This document shows positions 58,770 to 64,000 of a stretch of DNA of 64,000 nucleotides, in pieces. The notes under the pieces are model-generated. The model saw only the letters and a program-made list of their open reading frames with translations. It searched no databases and was not told the DNA's origin. The stretch spans positions 2,611,466 through 2,675,465 of the forward strand of contig LT009756.1 in the NCBI GenBank assembly GCA_900012615.1. The letters run 5' to 3'. Source of the stretch: Agrobacterium genomosp. 13 str. CFBP 6927. GTDB taxonomy: Bacteria; Pseudomonadota; Alphaproteobacteria; Rhizobiales; Rhizobiaceae. Each line of letters opens with the position of its first letter. The first letter of the stretch is position 1. The translations under genes and the position numbers were made by a program.

Positions 58770-59490
58770 CCCCTCCAGGCAACAGAGCAGACAACCTTCC
58801 CTGCTCGTGGTCCTGCATCAGGAACGTTCCACGCCTGGCCGCGTTGGCCAGATGCTGGTGGAAAAAGGCTATCGTCTGGATATAAGACGCCCCGCGCTCG
58901 GCGATGACCTGCCGCAAACGCTGGAAAAACATGCGGGCGCCATCATCTTCGGCGGCCCGATGAGCGCCAATGACCCGCATGATTACGTCAAAGCCGAAAT
59001 CGACTGGCTGAAGGTGCCGCTGAAGGAAAACAAGCCCTTTCTCGGCATCTGTCTTGGCGCGCAGATGCTGTCCAAACATCTGGGCGGCAAGGTCGAGGCC
59101 GACAGGGAAGGCAAGGTGGAGATCGGCTGGTATCCGCTCCACGCCACCGAACACGGACGGCTCCTGATGCCGCATTGGCCGAAGATGGTCTATCATTTTC
59201 ACCGCGAGGGTTTCGAACTTCCCCGGGGAGCTGAGCTTCTGGCGTCAGGCGAGACCTACCCCAATCAGGCTTATCGATATGGAAAAAATGCCTGGGGCCT
59301 GCAGTTTCACGCCGAATTGACGCGCGCCATGATGCATAGCTGGGTGGTGCGCGGCGCACAGCGTTTCGGCATGCCCAATGCGCAGGTCGGCAGCCAGCAT
59401 CTGGAGGGCCGTATGTTGTTCGACACGCCGCTCCGGTCATGGCTCGGCAATTTCCTTGATCTGGTTTTTGAAGGCAAAGCGCAGCGCTGA
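58759..59490 (+). CDS. Class I glutamine amidotransferase-like protein
   Basis: A 243-aa GATase1 protein. The catalytic triad is present: Cys in FLGICLGAQMLSKHLGG, and His/Glu in WGLQFHAELTRAMM. The N-terminal LLVVLHQERSTPGRVGQMLV and the GGPMSANDP segment are typical of GMP-synthase-like stand-alone amidotransferases. No synthase partner is nearby, so substrate is unknown. The start at 58759 overlaps the TerB-like gene, which supports co-translation. An in-frame upstream extension is out of family. Confidence 0.88.
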   Translation: MLFDPSRQQSRQPSLLVVLHQERSTPGRVGQMLVEKGYRLDIRRPALGDDLPQTLEKHAGAIIFGGPMSANDPHDYVKAEIDWLKVPLKENKPFLGICLGAQMLSKHLGGKVEADREGKVEIGWYPLHATEHGRLLMPHWPKMVYHFHREGFELPRGAELLASGETYPNQAYRYGKNAWGLQFHAELTRAMMHSWVVRGAQRFGMPNAQVGSQHLEGRMLFDTPLRSWLGNFLDLVFEGKAQR

Positions 59491-59502
59491 AGCAATCCGC
59501 CG

Positions 59503-60735
59503 TCAGTGCGGCGCATCCAGATTGTCGATCCTGCGCAGCTTTGAAAAGCTGAGTGCCCAGATAACCGCGACAGCAAGCGTGCCCGCTCCGCCGATGACGA
59601 CGGCCGGCACCGCACCGACCACATGGGCCATGGTGCCGGCGCGGAATTCCCCCAGCTCGTTGGAAGCGCCGACAAACACCATGTTGACCGCATTCACGCG
59701 CCCGCGCACCTCATCCGGCGTCCAGAGCGCGATCAACGTCTCCCGCACGTAAACGGACACCATGTCCGATGCGCCCATGACCACCAATGCGGCAATGGAC
59801 ACCCATGCCGTTTCGGAAAGCCCGAATACCACGGCGGAAATACCGAAGAGGCCGACGCCAACGAACATCAGAAGGCCGGCGTGGTGGCGGATGGGCCTGA
59901 ACGCCAGAATAACCGCAACGGTGATGGCGCCGATACCGGGAGCTGCGCGCAGAAGCCCAAGGCCCCATGGGCCCAGCGTCAACACTTCCTTGGCGAAAAT
60001 CGGCATCAGGGCGACAGCGCCGCCGAGCAGGACGGCAAAGAGATCGAGCGAAATTGCGCCGAGAACCACTTTCTCCTGCGAAATGAATTTGAACCCGGCC
60101 AGCATTGTCTCAAGGCTGATGGCTTTCGCTGGACCGCGCTGTTCTGGTTTACGGATTGTCACGGCCAACGCCGCCGACACGATGAAGAGAACGAATGCGA
60201 CGCTATAGGCGACGGACGCGCCAGCACCATAAAGCAGGCCGCCGGCGACGGGGCCAAGAATGGACGCCATCTGCCAGGAGGAAGAATTCCAGGCTATGGC
60301 GTTCGGCAAATCCTCGACTGGTATGAGATTGGGGGCGAGTGACTGAACCGCAGGCCCCATGAAGGCACGCTCGATCCCGAACACGACGAGAATTGCGAAG
60401 ACCGGCCAGGGAGAAAAATTGTGCGTCACCGTCAAGCCAAGCAGGGCCGCGGCGCAACCGGCCGCGATCACAAGACATATGGCCATGATGCGCCGGCGAT
60501 TGTGCCTGTCGGCGACAGTTCCCGTGACGAGTATCAAAAGCAGCGACGGCAGAAACTGGAAGAGACCGATCAGACCAAGATAAAAGGCATTGCCGGTGAC
60601 CTCATACATCTGCCAGCCAACGGAAACGCTGACGATCTGGATGGCGAAGGCCGAAAAAAACCGGGCGCTGAAAAAACGACGATAGGAACTGTGCCGGAAT
60701 GCACCGAAGCGGTTTTCGGCAGAAGGCAGGGACAT
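59503..60735 (-). CDS. MFS transporter (EntS-like exporter)
   Basis: A 410-aa major facilitator with 12 predicted helices. FRHSSYRRFFSARFFSAFAI at the N-terminus and VTGTVADRHNRRRIMAICLV (the MFS loop 2-3 motif) are seen, with YVRETLIALWTPDEVRGRVN later. The pattern resembles the MFS_3/EntS group, which exports siderophores or drugs. No siderophore genes are in the window, so the substrate is unknown. It converges on the amidotransferase gene with 12 bp between stops. Confidence 0.88.
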   Translation of the reverse strand: MSLPSAENRFGAFRHSSYRRFFSARFFSAFAIQIVSVSVGWQMYEVTGNAFYLGLIGLFQFLPSLLLILVTGTVADRHNRRRIMAICLVIAAGCAAALLGLTVTHNFSPWPVFAILVVFGIERAFMGPAVQSLAPNLIPVEDLPNAIAWNSSSWQMASILGPVAGGLLYGAGASVAYSVAFVLFIVSAALAVTIRKPEQRGPAKAISLETMLAGFKFISQEKVVLGAISLDLFAVLLGGAVALMPIFAKEVLTLGPWGLGLLRAAPGIGAITVAVILAFRPIRHHAGLLMFVGVGLFGISAVVFGLSETAWVSIAALVVMGASDMVSVYVRETLIALWTPDEVRGRVNAVNMVFVGASNELGEFRAGTMAHVVGAVPAVVIGGAGTLAVAVIWALSFSKLRRIDNLDAPH

Positions 60736-60881
60736 CGGCTGGGCGCTCTCGAGACAATATGAGAAGTTTGCAATAGATCGATATCACGGGAAGCGCCAGC
60801 CCTTCCGTTCAGGGGGATGACGAAAAATATGATCGGTTTCCGTCTGAAATCCCGCTGCAAATCCATGAACCGGATTATGGT

Positions 60882-60896
60882 GATCGACGGTCGATC
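60882..60896. promoter_or_regulatory. 15-bp palindrome between the MFS and yggT genes
   Basis: GATCGAC-G-GTCGATC: 7-bp perfect arms around one base, about 150 bp upstream of the MFS gene (minus) and about 90 bp upstream of yggT (plus). It could be an operator for either gene. The sequence is rich in GATC-like short words, so a chance palindrome is possible. Confidence 0.3.
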
Positions 60897-60984
60897 CGAC
60901 CAAAGATCATTACGATCTGGCGCAACACTTGCCGGTTCACGGTTCAATGTCTAAATGTCTAGCAACCAAGATACGGAGATATTG

Positions 60985-61275
60985 ATGCTTGCCCTGTTTC
61001 AGACCATCGATCTGGCCTTGAACCTCTATACGTGGGTGCTGATTGCCAGCGCTATTTTTTCCTGGCTTTACGCCTTCAACGTCATCAATTCCCGCAACCA
61101 GTTCGTGAACGCCATCGGGAGTTTCCTGGTCAACGTCACGGAACCGGCCCTGCGCCCCATTCGCCGCATTCTGCCCAATCTCGGCGGTATCGACATTTCG
61201 CCGATCATCCTGCTGCTGATCATCTTCTTCATCCGCTCCTTCATGTGGAACACGCTCTATCCGATGACCGTTTGA
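60985..61275 (+). CDS. yggT: YggT family membrane protein
   Basis: A 96-aa inner-membrane protein with two hydrophobic segments ([38 protein letters not shown]). [20 protein letters not shown] is the conserved YggT core. GGAG at 60975-60978 supports the ATG at 60985 over the upstream ATG at 60955. YggT proteins are linked to osmotic or cell-shape phenotypes. Its stop overlaps the yggU start (TTGA). Confidence 0.93.
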   Translation: MLALFQTIDLALNLYTWVLIASAIFSWLYAFNVINSRNQFVNAIGSFLVNVTEPALRPIRRILPNLGGIDISPIILLLIIFFIRSFMWNTLYPMTV

Positions 61276-61577
61276 GCAGCCCCTGGCAAAAGCACCATGA
61301 TCATGTCCGCCTGCCTGTTCGCCTCACACCGAATGGCGGGCGGGATGCGATTGACGGCGTGGAACAGGATGCGGACGGAAACGCGCATCTGAAGATACGC
61401 GTCAGCGCCGTGCCCGAAGGCGGCAAGGCGAACAAGGCCCTTATTGCTTTGCTGGCGAAAAAGCTTGGCCTGCCCAAATCTTCCATCACCTTCATTTCAG
61501 GCGAAACGGCGCGCAAAAAAATCCTCCGGGTCGATACCGACCCGGAGGATTTCGAAAAGCTTTTTAAAAATCTGTAG
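61272..61577 (+). CDS. yggU: YggU/DUF167 family protein with TTG start
   Basis: A 101-aa protein of the DUF167 family. [40 protein letters not shown] and [18 protein letters not shown] are the family's three conserved strands and loops. No ATG fits: the only suitable start in frame is the TTG at 61272, giving [12 protein letters not shown], which overlaps the yggT stop by four bases. The function is unknown; it commonly follows yggT. Confidence 0.88.
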   Translation: MSSPWQKHHDHVRLPVRLTPNGGRDAIDGVEQDADGNAHLKIRVSAVPEGGKANKALIALLAKKLGLPKSSITFISGETARKKILRVDTDPEDFEKLFKNL

Positions 61578-61613
61578 GCATCGACCCGATGCTTACACAA
61601 AGCTCAGCGCTGA

Positions 61614-62147
61614 TCAGCCCTGCGCCTTGTAACGCTCGATGGCTTCAACGATCAGCTTCTTGGCAACGTCGACATCCTGCCAGCCGCCCATCTTCACCCA
61701 CTTGCCGGGCTCCAGATCCTTGTAGTGCTCGAAGAAGTGTTCGATCTGCTTCAGCGTGATTTCCGGCAGGTCGGTGTAGTTGTGGACCTTGTCGTAGCGG
61801 CGCGTCAGCTTCGGAACCGGCACGGCCAGAATCTTCTCATCCTTGCCACCGTCATCTTCCATGATCATGACACCGATGGGGCGAACATTGATCACGCAGC
61901 CCGGAACCAGCGGACGGGTGTTGCAGATGAGAACGTCGATCGGGTCGCCATCGTCAGACAGCGTGTGCGGCACGAAACCATAGTTACCCGGATAGGTCAT
62001 CGGCGTGTAGAGGAAGCGATCGACGACCAGCGCACCCGCATCCTTGTCCATCTCGTACTTGATCGGATGGCCACCGACCGGCACTTCAACGATGACATTC
62101 ACGTCATCCGGCGGATTCTTGCCTACGGAAATTGCATCGATACGCAT
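61614..62147 (-). CDS. ppa: Inorganic pyrophosphatase
   Basis: A soluble family I pyrophosphatase of 177 aa hydrolysing PPi to two phosphates. The signature DGDPIDVLI with its three Asp metal ligands is present, preceded by [16 protein letters not shown]. The [15 protein letters not shown] segment and the C-terminal [15 protein letters not shown] are standard. It is monocistronic and convergent with yggU; the gap has a short GCATCG/CGATGC hairpin without a U-tract. Confidence 0.97.
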   Translation of the reverse strand: MRIDAISVGKNPPDDVNVIVEVPVGGHPIKYEMDKDAGALVVDRFLYTPMTYPGNYGFVPHTLSDDGDPIDVLICNTRPLVPGCVINVRPIGVMIMEDDGGKDEKILAVPVPKLTRRYDKVHNYTDLPEITLKQIEHFFEHYKDLEPGKWVKMGGWQDVDVAKKLIVEAIERYKAQG

Positions 62148-62317
62148 TCGCTTCCCTCAATTCGACGGGTTGGATTTGGTTTTCGATACTGGGAAAGTCG
62201 CCGCATTGCAACACGGCTTTGGGCGGATAAGGCAGAATGCGGGATTTGAGGGTATCGCTATTGCGCATGGCAAAGGCGGAAAGATCAAACGGGCTTAAAA
62301 TCCACCCGCAATTTTTA

Positions 62318-62824
62318 TCAGTTCCAGACGAAACCGACTTTGCGCAGTGACTTGCCGCCGAAGTCTTCCATGCCTTCTGCAATATCGCGGCCGCCATGCG
62401 AGCGGAAAAAACGATTGGCGACATCGCTGTCTTCGAGGCACCAGACGACGATGCCGTTGCAGCCGAGCGACGTCAGCAGCCTGCGCGCCTCCGTGAACAA
62501 CAGGGAGCCAAGCCCGATGCCCTGATATTCCGGGCGCAGATAAAGTTCGTAAATCTCGCCATCATGCGGCAGCCCGCGCGCACGGCTGAGGCCCAGTGTC
62601 GCATATCCGGCAACCACGCCGGCCACTTCCACCACCAGCATGGTGGCGGATCCTTTGGTCGCCTTCTTCCACCAGATTTCGCCGCGGCGCTCCAGCATCT
62701 GCGTCAACGGCCTGTGCGGGATTAGCCCGGCATAGGCCTGTTGCCACGACAGACGGTGCGCCTCGGAGATGGCGCGCGCATCATGCGGTTCAGCACGGCG
62801 AACATCGATGGATAACGTTTTCAT
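62318..62824 (-). CDS. GNAT family N-acetyltransferase
   Basis: A 168-aa acetyltransferase. VRRAEPHDARAISEAHRLSW begins the fold, motif A is YLRPEYQGIGLGSLLFTEAR (the Q/R-x-x-G-x-G/A acetyl-CoA loop as YQGIGLGS), and VWCLEDSDVANRFFRSHGGR is motif B. The substrate is not predictable. A perfect CtrA box (62922-62937) lies about 100 bp upstream, suggesting cell-cycle control. Confidence 0.88.
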   Translation of the reverse strand: MKTLSIDVRRAEPHDARAISEAHRLSWQQAYAGLIPHRPLTQMLERRGEIWWKKATKGSATMLVVEVAGVVAGYATLGLSRARGLPHDGEIYELYLRPEYQGIGLGSLLFTEARRLLTSLGCNGIVVWCLEDSDVANRFFRSHGGRDIAEGMEDFGGKSLRKVGFVWN

Positions 62825-62921
62825 AACGCGATTCTGGCCCCGGCCACGGAAACTTACCAGTCATAAAGGTTAACGCCGGCAAGCTTACCCACAGCCTATT
62901 CATGTGGACGACCGATAAAAA

Positions 62922-62937
62922 TTAACGCATCCTTAAC
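62922..62937. promoter_or_regulatory. CtrA-type operator upstream of the GNAT gene
   Basis: TTAACGCATCCTTAAC is an exact match to the CtrA consensus TTAA-N7-TTAAC. It sits 98 bp upstream of the GNAT start in a 159-bp non-coding stretch that ends at the typA terminator. CtrA is the master cell-cycle regulator in Agrobacterium and relatives. Confidence 0.6.
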
Positions 62938-62983
62938 CTTTGGCACAAGCACCTTTCGACTCATGCACACATAAAAACGAACG

Positions 62984-63013
62984 CATAAAAAAAACCCGGC
63001 TCGAGGCCGGGTT
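62984..63013 (-). terminator. Intrinsic terminator of typA
   Basis: On the minus strand AACCCGGC (63013-63006), loop CTCGA, GCCGGGTT (63000-62993), then a long T-tract (62992-62984). A strong stem located 28 bp after the typA stop. Confidence 0.92.
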
Positions 63014-63041
63014 CTTTCAAATTCATAACAACAAGCCGCAA

Positions 63042-64000
63042 TCAGACAGCGAGCTTGGCCTTTTCAAAACGCTTGCGATCATTGGCATCCAGGAACATCT
63101 TGCGCAGACGGATGGACTTTGGCGTCACTTCCATCAGCTCGTCGTCCTGAATCCAGGAAAGCGCGCGATCAAGCGTCATGCGGATCGGCGGCGTCAGCTT
63201 AACGGCTTCATCCTTGCCGGCAGCGCGGATGTTGGTCAGCTGCTTGCCCTTCAGCACGTTCACTTCGAGATCGTTATCGCGAGAGTGAATACCGATGATC
63301 ATACCGGCATAAACCTTTTCACCCGGCTCGATGATCATCGGGCCGCGATCTTCCAGGTTGAACATGGCGTAGGCGACAGCTTCGCCCGAACCGTTCGACA
63401 GCAGAACGCCGTTGACGCGGCCGGCAATCTGGCCCTTGAAGGGCTGATAGTCGTGGAACAGACGGTTCATGATCGCCGTGCCGCGGGTGTCGGTCAAAAG
63501 CTCCGACTGGTAGCCGATGAGGCCACGGGTCGGCGCATAGAACTTCAGACGAACGCGATTGCCGCCGGAAGGACGAAGCTCGGCCATTTCAGCCTTGCGC
63601 TCGGACATCTTCTGGACGACGACGCCGGAATGTTCTTCATCAACGTCGATCACAACTTCTTCGATCGGCTCCAGCAGGGTGCCGTTCTCATCCTTGTGCA
63701 TGACGACGCGCGGACGCGAAACGGCAAGCTCGAAGCCTTCGCGACGCATGGTTTCGATCAGAACGGCCAGCTGCAATTCGCCACGGCCGGAAACGAAGAA
63801 CGAATCCTTGCCTTCGGCTTCTTCGATCTTCAGCGCAACGTTGCCTTCGGCTTCCTTGAACAGACGGTCACGGATAACGCGGCTCGTGACCTTGTCGCCT
63901 TCGGTGCCAGCCAGCGGGCTGTCGTTGACGATGAACGACATGGTAACGGTCGGCGGGTCGATCGGCTGCGCGGTCATCGCCTCGGTGACGGAGGGGTCAC
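63042..64000 (-). CDS. typA: TypA/BipA ribosome-associated GTPase (C-terminal part; N-terminus beyond window)
   Basis: About 319 C-terminal residues of a translational GTPase of the EF-G-like TypA/BipA family (full length about 605). The frame is open at the window edge (VTPPSVTEA before MTAQPIDPPTVTM). FFVSGRGELQLAVLIETMRR is the domain III motif, and APTRGLIGYQSELLTDTRGT, then IIEPGEKVYAGMIIGIHSRD and DELMEVTPKSIRLRKMFLD, are specific to BipA. BipA helps 50S assembly and adaptation to stress or low temperature. It ends in a strong terminator. The G domain cannot be seen. Confidence 0.95.
   Translation of the reverse strand, partial: DPSVTEAMTAQPIDPPTVTMSFIVNDSPLAGTEGDKVTSRVIRDRLFKEAEGNVALKIEEAEGKDSFFVSGRGELQLAVLIETMRREGFELAVSRPRVVMHKDENGTLLEPIEEVVIDVDEEHSGVVVQKMSERKAEMAELRPSGGNRVRLKFYAPTRGLIGYQSELLTDTRGTAIMNRLFHDYQPFKGQIAGRVNGVLLSNGSGEAVAYAMFNLEDRGPMIIEPGEKVYAGMIIGIHSRDNDLEVNVLKGKQLTNIRAAGKDEAVKLTPPIRMTLDRALSWIQDDELMEVTPKSIRLRKMFLDANDRKRFEKAKLAV

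Noticed and set aside
61578-61592. GCATCG-ACC-CGATGC hairpin after yggU/ppa as terminator
   Set aside because: Short stem with no U-tract on either strand.

Overview
This window is core chromosome of a Rhizobiaceae alphaproteobacterium, most likely Agrobacterium/Rhizobium (A. tumefaciens/fabrum-like). The inference rests on gene content and order: mdh-sucCDAB-lpdA downstream of a ZapE-type ATPase, sdhCDAB, a five-gene F1 ATPase operon without the Fo genes, tsaD/gpsA divergent from hemC-hemD-(mitofilin-like)-hemY, a C4-pathway ALA synthase, a METTL20-type lysine methyltransferase, and rhizobial-type intergenic repeats. I saw no tRNA, rRNA, IS element, prophage or CRISPR array.

Region by region. 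1-6.4 kb: an amino-sugar catabolic locus. A sugar ABC permease (cut at the left edge) and a Gfo/Idh/MocA oxidoreductase lie on the minus strand, divergent from GntR regulator - SIS-type deaminase - NagA - ROK kinase. The regulator is frameshifted by one base in an A-tract. 6.4-11.7 kb: FAD monooxygenase, PAP2 phosphatase, dxr, hemA with a perfect FNR/FixK-type box upstream, and a small glycine-zipper lipoprotein with a structured leader. 11.8-18 kb: a TamA/TamB pair for outer-membrane biogenesis. 18-20.8 kb: a lone CheW and a soluble double-PAS chemoreceptor ending in a CheR/CheB-tethering pentapeptide. 20.8-27 kb: fdhD and atpHAGDC. 27-33.2 kb: a small membrane protein, priA, xerC, a TraB/GumN protein, a DUF2867 protein and cytochrome b561. 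33.3-49.1 kb: a TCA-cycle block (zapE, mdh, sucC, sucD, sucA, sucB, MAPEG, LysE, lpdA; then a lipoprotein and sdhCDAB), all on the minus strand. 49.4-53.4 kb: a small secreted protein, lysine methyltransferase, EVE, YciI, gpsA and tsaD. 53.4-59.5 kb: hemC, hemD, mitofilin-like, hemY, TerB-like and a glutamine amidotransferase. 59.5-64 kb: MFS exporter, YggT, YggU, ppa, GNAT acetyltransferase and the C-terminal part of typA/bipA.

The genes fit an aerobic respiratory core. Succinyl-CoA made by SucAB/Lpd feeds both SucCD and ALA synthase, so the TCA block is metabolically tied to the heme genes (hemA, hemC, hemD, hemY), and SDH and F1 complete oxidative phosphorylation. I found no obviously new multi-gene system. 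The observations most worth checking are the GntR frameshift, a CTTACGTAAA motif shared by the mdh-suc and sdh upstream regions (part of a 24-bp palindrome at mdh), the FNR box at hemA, the structured leader of the small lipoprotein, a perfect CtrA box before a GNAT gene, and several palindromes around the cheW/receptor pair.
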